From the NCBI GenBank assembly GCA_018334075.1, contig JAGXSC010000044.1, positions 131,591 through 195,590 on the forward strand: DNA of 64,000 nt, given 5' to 3'. The stretch is from Actinomycetota bacterium. GTDB taxonomy: Bacteria > Actinomycetota > Coriobacteriia > Anaerosomatales > UBA912. Both the position numbers and the translations under genes were made by a program. Of this stretch, positions 18,415 to 28,621 are shown one piece after another. Every line of letters starts with the position of its first letter. The first letter of the stretch is position 1. Under the pieces are notes generated by a model. It did not search any database, was not told where the DNA came from, and saw only the letters and a program-made list of their open reading frames with translations.

Positions 18415-18466
18415 TAAGACACAGGTCAAGATTGCGAGCGTCGCGCGCTTATTCGCGCATCATCGC
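18415..18466. repeat. 52-bp direct repeat, copy 1 (distal side of ABC cassette)
   Basis: This 52-bp segment begins TAAGACACAGGTCAAGATTG and matches 20189-20240 at 49 of 52 positions in the same orientation. It lies just outside the ABC permease stop. Read on the minus strand it duplicates the last codons and downstream flank of the EamA gene. Confidence 0.9.
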
Positions 18467-18484
18467 CGCTGTATCCCCGTTATA

Positions 18485-19282
18485 TCAAAGGGGCAACCTT
18501 TTCTTATTAAATACCATCACCGCGCCCGCAAACAGCACAGTAATAATCCCGATGTAGGCTAAGTTTATTCCCCACGCAGCGTCTCCGGCAACCAGGTTGA
18601 CCGGATCATAGAAGCCAAATATGGAGATGTCGGATAGGATCTTCAAGTCGGGCGCGGATCCGCCGAGCATATTCATCAGAAAAAAGGTAACCGGGATTCC
18701 CGCCCCAAAACTAAGCGACAGCCTTGTTTCATTGAACAGGCATGAGAAGAAAAAAGTTATCATCATCACTACCATGTTTACGAGCATCGTTGTTACATTA
18801 AGCCTGAAAAAGGCGTTTATGTTTAGCTCTCCCGGAAACATAGCCTCGGCAAACAGCACACCTACGGTAAATAGTGCTATAAAAAGGATGAGAAGTGATG
18901 TGAGCGCGTAAATGCCTTGGGTGACTATGATTTTGACCCTCGAAGTAGGCGTAGATAGCAGATAGGCGAACGACCCATTGTCTACCATTTTGGCAACTAG
19001 CGCATTGCCCAGAATAATTGAATACACCATAGGGAAGCCAATCATCAACATCCCATAGAGCCAACTGGCCAAATAACCCGTCAGTTCCATGACCAAGGCG
19101 TCAAACCCAAGCGCAGCCCTGAGACCCTCAGGGAATGCCTCGATCATGCCAATCAGCCCCGCCATATCCTCCGGGTTATACATAGAAATCATCGTGGTCA
19201 TATACATGGTCAGCACGCCGAAAAAAATTACAAGTAATGTCCAGCTTCGCTTCAGGGTATATTTGAAAAGGGCTAAGCTCAT
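18485..19282 (-). CDS. ABC-2 type transporter permease
   Basis: 265 aa with about six hydrophobic segments, beginning with a positively charged amphipathic lead (LFKYTLKRSW) typical of ABC-2 permeases. Internal landmarks are FAYLLSTPTSRVKII, the conserved cytoplasmic coupling region, and a C-terminal basic FNKKRLPL. A GGGAG ribosome site precedes the ATG, and the gene starts 7 nt after its ATPase partner. Such pairs export drugs, peptides or lipids; the substrate is unknown. Together with the ATPase it lies between two 52-bp direct repeats and is somewhat more AT-rich than its surroundings, so it may be acquired. Confidence 0.85.
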   Translation of the reverse strand: MSLALFKYTLKRSWTLLVIFFGVLTMYMTTMISMYNPEDMAGLIGMIEAFPEGLRAALGFDALVMELTGYLASWLYGMLMIGFPMVYSIILGNALVAKMVDNGSFAYLLSTPTSRVKIIVTQGIYALTSLLILFIALFTVGVLFAEAMFPGELNINAFFRLNVTTMLVNMVVMMITFFFSCLFNETRLSLSFGAGIPVTFFLMNMLGGSAPDLKILSDISIFGFYDPVNLVAGDAAWGINLAYIGIITVLFAGAVMVFNKKRLPL

Positions 19283-19288
19283 GGCTGC

Positions 19289-20173
19289 TTACTCCCCCTT
19301 ACCGTAATAGTTGATAAAGATGTCCTCAAGAGATTGGTGCTTGACGCTAAAGCTCAGCACTGTAAACTTCGCGGCTGTTTTGAGGAAAGCGTCTACTTTT
19401 TCACCCGATACAACGATTTCGAACACCCCATCCGGCTCAACACGTGTTTCAAAACCCGCAGCTTTAAGTATGCCGGCGGCGACATCAGCTTCGCCGGGCC
19501 TTAGAACGAAAACTTGGCGTTGCTCGCCTTTGAGCTTTCGTACATCCGCCTGCTCAACTATTCTCCCATCCCTGATGATCAGAACACTGTCGCACATCTT
19601 TTCCACTTCTTCGAAAATGTGGCTGGACATAAGAATGGTTTTGCCATTAGCTCTTTCGCGTAAAATAAGCTCTGCAAATCGGTTTTGCATTAAAGGATCA
19701 AGGCCGCTTGTGGGCTCATCCAAGATGAGCACTTCGGGATTGTGCATGAAGGCCGCTACTATTCCGAGCTTTTGCTTCATCCCTTTCGAAAACTTCTTTA
19801 TTTTGCCCTTCGGATCCAGCTCAAACATTTCAAGAAGCCGATCTTTGTGCTCCGCGCTTTTGGTTCCTCGCATGGCACTCATAAAGGACAGGAACTCGTC
19901 ACCGCTCATACCATCAGGGAAAGAGATTTCTCCCGGTATGTAGCCTAATATTTTTTGTATCTGCGGCGCCTGCTCAGCGCAATCAAGATCCCCTAGTCGG
20001 CACTTGCCGCTGTTTGGCCGCATGAAGCCCAGAAGCGCCCTGATCGTGGTGGTTTTGCCCGACCCGTTAGGGCCTAAATAGCCCATCACCACCCCTTCTG
20101 GAACAGTAAAGTTTAAATCAAAAACCCCTTTTCCGTTTGGGTAGGTAAGAGTCAACCCTGAAACGGTAATCAT
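19289..20173 (-). CDS. ABC transporter ATP-binding protein
   Basis: About 294 aa. The nucleotide-binding domain shows Walker A GPNGSGKTTTIRALLG near residue 37, signature FSKGMKQKLG near 134 and Walker B VLILDEPTSGLD near 155, followed by SSHIFEEVEKMCD (H-loop). A C-terminal extension of about 80 residues matches DrrA/CcmA-type exporters. The ATG at 20173 follows a strong GGGAGGAG site; the frame is open to 20203. It energises the permease encoded immediately downstream. The promoter must lie within or very near the 52-bp repeat, or transcription comes from the EamA gene. Confidence 0.92.
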   Translation of the reverse strand: MITVSGLTLTYPNGKGVFDLNFTVPEGVVMGYLGPNGSGKTTTIRALLGFMRPNSGKCRLGDLDCAEQAPQIQKILGYIPGEISFPDGMSGDEFLSFMSAMRGTKSAEHKDRLLEMFELDPKGKIKKFSKGMKQKLGIVAAFMHNPEVLILDEPTSGLDPLMQNRFAELILRERANGKTILMSSHIFEEVEKMCDSVLIIRDGRIVEQADVRKLKGEQRQVFVLRPGEADVAAGILKAAGFETRVEPDGVFEIVVSGEKVDAFLKTAAKFTVLSFSVKHQSLEDIFINYYGKGE

Positions 20174-20188
20174 AAATACTCCTCCCTG

Positions 20189-20240
20189 TAAGACACAGGT
20201 CAAGATTGCAAGCGTCGCGCACTTATTCGCGTATCATCGC
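20189..20240. repeat. 52-bp direct repeat, copy 2 (overlaps the EamA gene 3' end)
   Basis: Direct-repeat partner of 18415-18466 with three substitutions. This copy contains the final codons and stop of the EamA transporter gene (AMIRE then stop on the minus strand) plus its downstream flank, so it is probably the original copy. Confidence 0.9.
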
Positions 20241-21152
20241 TACGCTTGGACCCTCGATCGTAGTCTCATGAACGATAGTGCCTCTATCGGCCTTGCGCAA
20301 CGACACTATCTCGGAAAGTATCATGCCTGCAAGGATGAGCGCCGCTCCCGCAATGGCGCCAATGGTAAACACATCTCCAGCCAGCCAACCAAACACTCCA
20401 CCGAAAGCGGGCTCGGTGATCAGAATCAAAGCGGTTCGAGCTGGCGAAATATGTCGTTGGGCATACGTCTGAACCGCGAATGCGACCGCCGAGGCTAGAA
20501 CGCCGGTAAACAAGATGGCCAGCCATACCGAACCGGCGCCAGGAAGAGCTATCGGCTCGGTGACGAGAGATACACCCGAGCAAACAACCGCCATGAACGC
20601 CAGCTGCACGAAGGTCAAAGGCAGCACCGCATGTCGGCGGCCGATGCTACCCAAAATGATAATGTGAGCCGAATAAGCGAATGCCGCGACCAGAACTGAG
20701 GTGTCCCCCGCCTGCCAGCTGCCATTGTTCCCACCGGAGAGAAACCAAAGCCCGACGAGTGCAATAAGCGCACCGATGGCCACCATGGCGCTCGGCATAC
20801 GGCGAAGTAGTAGCGCTTGAAGCAAGGGAGTGATCACAACGAACATGCCGGTTATAAATGCGGCCCGGCTCGCTGTTGTGCCTTGAAGTCCAATAGTCTG
20901 AAAGACAAAGCCCAGACAGAGGAATGCGCCGGCGAATATCCCGACAGCAATCGTTTTTCGATCAAGCTTCCTTAGGACAGATGGAAATATCAGAAGAAAC
21001 GCTATGACAGCGATCCAGAATCTCCACCCCAGGAAAGCAAAGACGGGATATATCTCGATTGCGTCCTTGACGACAACAAATGTGCCGGCCCAAACAACTG
21101 CGACCCCCACAAGCGCCAGAGAAACCCAGATACGGTTGGTAAAAGCGCTCAT
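20223..21152 (-). CDS. EamA/DMT family permease
   Basis: 309 aa with ten predicted membrane helices arranged as two EamA repeats, the usual drug/metabolite transporter architecture. Visible markers include AVVWAGTFVVVKDAIEIYPVFAFLGWRFW at the start (GTFVVVKDA and FLGWRF), GLQGTTASRAAFITG after helix 3, and SPARTALILITEPAFGG near residue 240. Substrates of this family are usually amino acids or related metabolites, not predictable here. It starts 1 nt after rsfS, at the downstream end of the nadD cluster. Its 3' end lies within the 52-bp repeat. Confidence 0.85.
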   Translation of the reverse strand: MSAFTNRIWVSLALVGVAVVWAGTFVVVKDAIEIYPVFAFLGWRFWIAVIAFLLIFPSVLRKLDRKTIAVGIFAGAFLCLGFVFQTIGLQGTTASRAAFITGMFVVITPLLQALLLRRMPSAMVAIGALIALVGLWFLSGGNNGSWQAGDTSVLVAAFAYSAHIIILGSIGRRHAVLPLTFVQLAFMAVVCSGVSLVTEPIALPGAGSVWLAILFTGVLASAVAFAVQTYAQRHISPARTALILITEPAFGGVFGWLAGDVFTIGAIAGAALILAGMILSEIVSLRKADRGTIVHETTIEGPSVAMIRE

Positions 21153-21518
21153 TTACGCGCCGGAATTTATTGCTGCGGGCAGCTCGACTCTCTCGGCGTC
21201 GCTCCAAAGCTTCTCGAGCCTGTAAAACTCGCGCTCGTTTGGCTGAAATACGTGGACGACCACATCAGCAAAGTCCAGCAGGATCCAGGATCCCTCGGTT
21301 TCGCCCTCACGGCCGATCGGCTTGATCCCACAGTTATTCCGAAGCTGATCCTCGATCTCATTGGCGATTGTTTTGACCTGGCGGTCAGTGTTGCCCGTGC
21401 AGATCACGAAGTAGTCGGTGATCACGATCTGCTCAGACACACGCAAAACAACGATATCTTCGGCCTTCTTGTCGCTCGCTGCGCTAGCAGCAGCCAACGC
21501 AATCTCTACAGTCTCCAG
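21153..21518 (-). CDS. rsfS: Ribosome silencing factor RsfS
   Basis: Binds ribosomal protein L14 and blocks subunit joining during starvation. Core motifs are DKKAEDIVVLRVSEQ, DYFVICTGNTDRQVKTIANEI, EGSWILLDFADVVVHVF and REFYRLEKLWSDAE. The start is unusual: no ATG or GTG exists in frame. A CTG at 21518 has GGGAG 6 nt upstream and restores the expected first helix (LETVEIALAA); a TTG at 21497 would shorten it. The proposed ribosome site overlaps the end of the upstream LytR_C gene. It belongs to the conserved nadD-yqeK-rsfS cluster. Confidence 0.9.
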   Translation of the reverse strand: METVEIALAAASAASDKKAEDIVVLRVSEQIVITDYFVICTGNTDRQVKTIANEIEDQLRNNCGIKPIGREGETEGSWILLDFADVVVHVFQPNEREFYRLEKLWSDAERVELPAAINSGA

Positions 21519-21529
21519 TTTAATCTCCC

Positions 21530-22675
21530 TTACTCGCTTGGCAGGCTCGGTGGCCTGTAATCTTTCCCGATGATCACTACTACATCCGCAACCCGCTGAT
21601 CAGCCGGCTGCTCTATGACCTCTCCGGCTCCCAACACCTCTGCAACTTGATGGCCATTGGTAACCGGTCCATTCTGCACGATTATGCTTGTAGCCGCATA
21701 GTCAAACCTGTCGGCGTTTTTCGTGTCAACGACGCGCACTCCGCCGCGGATCAATTGCTGAGCGGCGATGCCCGCAATACCCGGCACCCCGGAGCCATTG
21801 TAGACTATGACCCTCGTGGCTGCCTGTTGGTCCTCGATCTCCACTCCCCACCACGTTTTGAGCAAGTCGGCGATTTCATCGCGCCTGGGCTCAAAGAAAG
21901 TCTGCTCGCCGAGGGATATCGGCTTTACCGGCAAGGGCACCACAGCGACATCCTCAGACAAGGTCGTATCGAAAAGCTCGGTGAATCGGGTGACAGCATC
22001 CTGGGTGAGGTTTGTGTCGAGCGTACCCTCTGGAACCGACGCGAACGACTGATCGGTCAATATTTTGGTGTACGTGTCCGGAGAGACCGTGATATATGAG
22101 AGGAATGGAACGCCGATAAAGTTGGAAACCATGTCGAGTGAAACACTCTCACCCACCTCCCAAGATGCCGATGCTTGCTCGAACCCCCTTCCGGGGATCT
22201 CGAGAAATGCGGACTCGGGTATCGCGACGCCAAAGATCGAATCTGTCTTCGGGTCGAAGCGCACCGCCATGAATCCTTGCGCCTCATTGTTTTCGCCGAC
22301 GGACACTATGAGCAGATTGTCACGAGCTTCATCGTTTTGAACCTGAGCGGCGCCGTTCGGTGAGGCGACGCGTAGGGCATTCCACCTGGCGACGCTGTTG
22401 ATACCCAATGACAGGACCAATAACACGACAACCAGCGCAGTAAATCCGCCCAACAAAAACCCGAGAATGTAACCGACGCCTGAGACTTCTTCTCGAAGTC
22501 TGGAGATGAAAGACTCCGCGCGCTCACGCACACTGCTTAGACGTAGAGCCATTCGCGCCTTTCGTAGCTGTGTGCCGGAACGCCGAGACCCCCGCCAGCC
22601 GGAGGGAAGCGCCGGTGTAGTAACAGGGGGTTTGCGTTTGCCGCGGGAGGATCTTGGTGCTTTTCGCGATCTCAT
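21530..22675 (-). CDS. LytR_C domain membrane protein
   Basis: About 381 aa. A basic, Pro/Ser-rich cytoplasmic tail of about 70 residues leads into one membrane helix (GFLLGGFTALVVVLLVLSLG), then a large extracytoplasmic region that looks like a diverged LytR-CpsA-Psr-type domain, and a C-terminal LytR_C domain starting RVIVYNGSGVPGIAGIAA. LCP proteins attach glycopolymers to peptidoglycan; the key Arg/Asp set of active LCP enzymes was not obvious, so catalysis is doubtful. The ATG at 22675 overlaps the yqeK stop as ATGA. The position between yqeK and rsfS is common in Actinobacteria and Clostridia. Confidence 0.75.
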   Translation of the reverse strand: MRSRKAPRSSRGKRKPPVTTPALPSGWRGSRRSGTQLRKARMALRLSSVRERAESFISRLREEVSGVGYILGFLLGGFTALVVVLLVLSLGINSVARWNALRVASPNGAAQVQNDEARDNLLIVSVGENNEAQGFMAVRFDPKTDSIFGVAIPESAFLEIPGRGFEQASASWEVGESVSLDMVSNFIGVPFLSYITVSPDTYTKILTDQSFASVPEGTLDTNLTQDAVTRFTELFDTTLSEDVAVVPLPVKPISLGEQTFFEPRRDEIADLLKTWWGVEIEDQQAATRVIVYNGSGVPGIAGIAAQQLIRGGVRVVDTKNADRFDYAATSIIVQNGPVTNGHQVAEVLGAGEVIEQPADQRVADVVVIIGKDYRPPSLPSE

Positions 22676-23271
22676 GACACCTGAATCCACTGCTCGGGCA
22701 TGGCATCGACGATGGCGTTCCATGCATCGACCGTTGTGGGGTGAAGATGCTTGCGCTCACGAATCAACTGACAAAACGACATTTGATAGGAGCTTGCGTA
22801 CAGCTCAAAAAGAGTGACGTCGCCGACGAGTGAGCGAAGATGCGTGGCGCCCTCGTAGCGTCTCCCAGGTTCGATCATGTCGGCAATGTAGATAACCATA
22901 TCAAGCTCGCTCATGCTCACCGCACCAAGAGTGTGTCGGCGAATCGCTTCAAGCACTGTCGGTGAGATTCCCGCAAAGCGCGCGCCAAGCTCGTAAGCGC
23001 CGACATCGGCGTGAAGCAGATACGGCACTGCCATCTCCACGGGACCGACAGGAACTCCTATCTCTTGGGCTCGCCTGATCAAGTACGCCGAAGCATCTTC
23101 TCGGGCCCAATCGTGTAGAAGTCCAGCGAGATAAGCGCCGTGCGAATCCACGCCATAGACCTTTGCAAGCAATTCGGCAGTGGCCGCAGTTGCCTCGCAA
23201 TGCTCAAGCGAGCTCGCACTCACTCTCTCGGCGATCGCCGATCTTGCGATATCGAAGTTGAGTTCAGACAC
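22672..23271 (-). CDS. yqeK: YqeK family HD-domain diadenosine tetraphosphate hydrolase
   Basis: 199 aa HD phosphohydrolase. The metal-binding pattern is complete: LEHCEATA (His), LLHDWARED (HD motif), LLHADVGAYE (His) and ADMIEPGR (Asp). YqeK enzymes split Ap4A symmetrically to two ADP, limiting this stress alarmone. It overlaps the 3' end of nadD by 8 nt, and the two are often adjacent or fused in Gram-positives, which supports the assignment. Confidence 0.9.
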   Translation of the reverse strand: MSELNFDIARSAIAERVSASSLEHCEATAATAELLAKVYGVDSHGAYLAGLLHDWAREDASAYLIRRAQEIGVPVGPVEMAVPYLLHADVGAYELGARFAGISPTVLEAIRRHTLGAVSMSELDMVIYIADMIEPGRRYEGATHLRSLVGDVTLFELYASSYQMSFCQLIRERKHLHPTTVDAWNAIVDAMPEQWIQVS

Positions 23272-23890
23272 CGTGTGAGTTCCCTCGATACAGATTGTAC
23301 TTGTGGATGTAGGATACGACCGGTTCCGGGGTCAAATAGCGAATCGGATGACGCTGCTGAACACGTTTTCGTATGTCAGTCGAGCTTATAGCCAGTGATG
23401 GGACCTCGATAAACTCTATCGAGAGATGGGAAAGGGTCGTGCCGTGCTCTTCTAAGGCGCTCTGCAGATCGTAGCCGGGACGAGTCGCCGAGATAAATGT
23501 GCAAAGCCCCTCGAACCGGTTCGCATCCTTCCAGGTTGCGATCTCCCACACTGCGTCAGCGCCGGTGATAAAGTACAGCTCGGCCTTGGGGCCATAGGTC
23601 TCCCTGAGGGCGAGCATCGTGTCGATCGTATAGGTAGGGCCCCCTCTGTCAATTTCATCACGCGAGACATCGAAATCCGGATTTGCCGAGGTCGCTATGA
23701 CGCTCATGAGGTAACGATGCTCGGGGCGGGTAACAACCACATCTGGCTTGTGTGAAGGCTGACCGGCGGGCATGAATATCACCTTGTCCAGGTTGAACTG
23801 AACCAGCGCTTCTTCAGCGGTTACCAGATGGCCAAAGTGTATGGGATCGAATGTCCCTCCCATTATCCCGAGCCGCATGGGTTTCCTCAC
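23264..23890 (-). CDS. nadD: Nicotinate-nucleotide adenylyltransferase
   Basis: Converts nicotinate mononucleotide and ATP to deamido-NAD in NAD synthesis. The 208-aa sequence has the nucleotidyltransferase GGTFDPIHFGHL (HxGH-type) near residue 10, the FMPAGQPSHK loop, YFITGADAVWEI and the C-terminal ISSTDIRKRV (SSTxIR). It overlaps the end of proA by 4 nt and is followed by yqeK. All key residues are present. Confidence 0.94.
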   Translation of the reverse strand: MRKPMRLGIMGGTFDPIHFGHLVTAEEALVQFNLDKVIFMPAGQPSHKPDVVVTRPEHRYLMSVIATSANPDFDVSRDEIDRGGPTYTIDTMLALRETYGPKAELYFITGADAVWEIATWKDANRFEGLCTFISATRPGYDLQSALEEHGTTLSHLSIEFIEVPSLAISSTDIRKRVQQRHPIRYLTPEPVVSYIHKYNLYRGNSHGV

Positions 23891-25140
23891 TCCCGGATCT
23901 GCCCATCTCCGTACGCAACATACTTTGTCGAGGTCAACGCAGCCAGGCCCATCGGGCCGCGAGCATGAAGTTTTTGGGTCGAGATGCCTATCTCGGCGCC
24001 AAGTCCGAACTCTCCGCCGTCTGTAAACCGGGTGGATGCGTTGACGTATACCGCAGCAGCATCCACCTCGGCAAGGAACCGCTGGGCCGCCTGATAATCT
24101 GAGGTGACGATCGCCTCCGAGTGTGCGGATCCGTACTTGTTGATGTGGTTGATCGCCTCGTCAAGACCGGCGACTACCTTGACCGATATCTTGAGATCGA
24201 GGTACTCGGTATACCAGTCCCCCTCGGTCGCTGCCTCAATCCGCATAACCGCTCCAAGAGCCCTTGTGGGCTCATCGGCGACTATCATGACCCCTAGCTC
24301 TTCGAGCTCCTTTAGTATCGGCGGAAGTATTTCCTGGTAGCAAGACTCGTCTATCAGCAAAGACTCCGCCGCGTTGCACACGCCGGGCCTTTGGGTCTTG
24401 GCATTGACAACGATTCTTTGCGCCATCCTCTGATCGGCGGACGCGTGAATGTAAATGTGGCAGTTTCCGACCCCGGTCTCAATTACAGGGACTTTGGAGT
24501 TTTCGACAACATTCCGTATAAGGCCGGCGCCGCCGCGAGGTATCAACACGTCGATATGCTCGTGCAGGCCCATGAGTTCCTCGGCGGCCTCCCGCGAAGC
24601 CGAATCGACAGCGGAGATGCAGCCCTCGGGCATACCGCCTGCGATGGCGGCGGTGGAAAGGATTCGCGCGAGAATCGCGTTGGAGCTGGCGGCAAGCGAG
24701 CCGCCGCGCAATATCACTGCGTTGCCCGTTTTGATGCAAAGTCCGGCTGCATCGACAGTGACATTGGGCCTCGCTTCATAGATCATCGCGACAACGCCTA
24801 GCGGTACACGAACCTTCATCAAGCGTATTCCGTTTTGCAGCGTGCTTCCCTCGATGATCTCGCCGAGCGGGTCGGGTAGCAGCGATAGTGCTCGCAGGGA
24901 CTCGGATGTCGACTTCAGCCTTGCGGGGTTCAGCTCCAGCCGATCGATGAGGGCCGCGGCAACTCCTTTGCCTCGCGCAGCCTCAACATCACTGGCGTTG
25001 GCGGCAAGAATCTCCTCCTGATTGTGTGTCAGCGCATGCGCCATCGCCAAAAGAGTCCTGTTACGCTGCTCCGACGACGTAGTAGCCAACCGCCGAGCAG
25101 CGGCTTTTGCCTTGATCGCAATCGACTTGACCTCAGACAT
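23887..25140 (-). CDS. proA: Gamma-glutamyl phosphate reductase
   Basis: Second step of proline synthesis: NADPH reduction of glutamyl-5-phosphate to glutamate semialdehyde. 417 aa, full length. Landmarks are the nucleotide-binding YEARPNVTVDAAGLCIKTGN region near 120-140, and VNAKTQRPGVCNAAESLL near 250, which holds the catalytic Cys. HARGPMGLAALTS near the C-terminus is typical. proB lies 36 nt upstream in the same direction, and nadD overlaps its end. Confidence 0.95.
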   Translation of the reverse strand: MSEVKSIAIKAKAAARRLATTSSEQRNRTLLAMAHALTHNQEEILAANASDVEAARGKGVAAALIDRLELNPARLKSTSESLRALSLLPDPLGEIIEGSTLQNGIRLMKVRVPLGVVAMIYEARPNVTVDAAGLCIKTGNAVILRGGSLAASSNAILARILSTAAIAGGMPEGCISAVDSASREAAEELMGLHEHIDVLIPRGGAGLIRNVVENSKVPVIETGVGNCHIYIHASADQRMAQRIVVNAKTQRPGVCNAAESLLIDESCYQEILPPILKELEELGVMIVADEPTRALGAVMRIEAATEGDWYTEYLDLKISVKVVAGLDEAINHINKYGSAHSEAIVTSDYQAAQRFLAEVDAAAVYVNASTRFTDGGEFGLGAEIGISTQKLHARGPMGLAALTSTKYVAYGDGQIRE

Positions 25141-25176
25141 AGTTAAATGGTCCTTTCAAATACCAATCGCCAATTC

Positions 25177-27682
<2,506 letters not shown>

Positions 27683-27701
27683 TTATGCCCGAGCGAATCC
27701 C

Positions 27702-27959
27702 TTATTGGCCTTCGAATGGGCGTACGTGTACGCGCCTCTTCAGGCCTCGAGTGAACTCGACAACGCCGTCGATGACCGCAAACAGAGTGTCGTCACCTCC
27801 ACGACCAACATTCTCACCTGGGTGAATTCTGGTGCCCCGCTGGCGAACCAGAATGGAGCCCGAGGTCACAACCTGTCCACCAAACCGCTTGACACCAAGA
27901 CGTTTAGCCTTGGAGTCCCGGCCGTTCCTTGTGCTTCCCATGCCCTTCTTATGAGCCAT
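27702..27959 (-). CDS. rpmA: 50S ribosomal protein L27
   Basis: 85 aa. Starts [20 protein letters not shown], then LGVKRFGGQ and [14 protein letters not shown]-type [16 protein letters not shown]. The N-terminus reaches the peptidyl-transferase centre. There is no cleavable pro-sequence as seen in some Firmicutes (FFASKKGV-type). It follows rplU by about 58 nt and a terminator comes after it. Confidence 0.97.
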   Translation of the reverse strand: MAHKKGMGSTRNGRDSKAKRLGVKRFGGQVVTSGSILVRQRGTRIHPGENVGRGGDDTLFAVIDGVVEFTRGLKRRVHVRPFEGQ

Positions 27960-28017
27960 CAGTTATCAACTCACTTTCATTTTGTATCAACTACAGAGTA
28001 TATCGACGCAGCGTGAA

Positions 28018-28530
28018 TCATTCAGCGGATTTTTTGGAGTGCACACCGCAGTAGTGCGATCCATCCTTGGCCTTGTTGGCGCAAGGCTCACCACTGGATT
28101 TGGTAGCGCAGCACAGTGCATCTGGGGCTGCTTCTTTCGGTGTATCTACCTTGTCCTTCGGAATGTCTGCTTTTGGAGCAGCCTTCTTTGGAGCAGCCTT
28201 TGCCTTGTCGGCAGAGGTGCCGCCGAGCACAACATCAGTAACCTGAATGCGTGTTTGCAGCTGACGATGGCCCTTGGTTCTCTTGTATCCCTTGCGCTTC
28301 TTGAACTTGAAGACCTTGATTTTTTCTCCCGAAAAATGCTCCAGAACCTTAGCCTTGACGGTTGCTTCAGAACCGGCTTTGGCTCCAGTAACTATCACAT
28401 CATCGCTGGATACGAAGAGTACATCGAGTGTAACGACTTCGCCAACATCGGCATCAAGTTTCTCAACTACGGCCACGGATCCTTCTTCGACCTTCAGTTG
28501 TTTTCCGCCCGTAGAAACTACAGCATACAT
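28018..28530 (-). CDS. rplU: 50S ribosomal protein L21 with a Lys/Ala-rich, Cys/His C-terminal extension
   Basis: 170 aa, against about 103 for ordinary L21. Residues 1-102 are standard: MYAVVSTGGKQLKVEEG at the start, KKRKGYKRTKGHRQ near 77-90. Residues 105-137 form a Lys/Ala/Pro-rich linker, and the tail 138-170 has a compact motif C140-C141...C150...YCGVH (C161, H164), a likely zinc-binding knuckle. Starting at the ATG at 28530 fits L21; the frame is open further upstream but the residues are unrelated. Related tails occur as separate small Cys/His domains in other proteins. The extension may bind rRNA or another factor; its role is unknown. Confidence 0.92.
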   Translation of the reverse strand: MYAVVSTGGKQLKVEEGSVAVVEKLDADVGEVVTLDVLFVSSDDVIVTGAKAGSEATVKAKVLEHFSGEKIKVFKFKKRKGYKRTKGHRQLQTRIQVTDVVLGGTSADKAKAAPKKAAPKADIPKDKVDTPKEAAPDALCCATKSSGEPCANKAKDGSHYCGVHSKKSAE

Positions 28531-28621
28531 TCTTTGTAACCTCTCTAGATAGCTGGTTGTGCAAGAGCACATAGTACCAGCACGGCAAGTAAGCGTCAAA
28601 CACATTGGAGGGCCATGAAGG

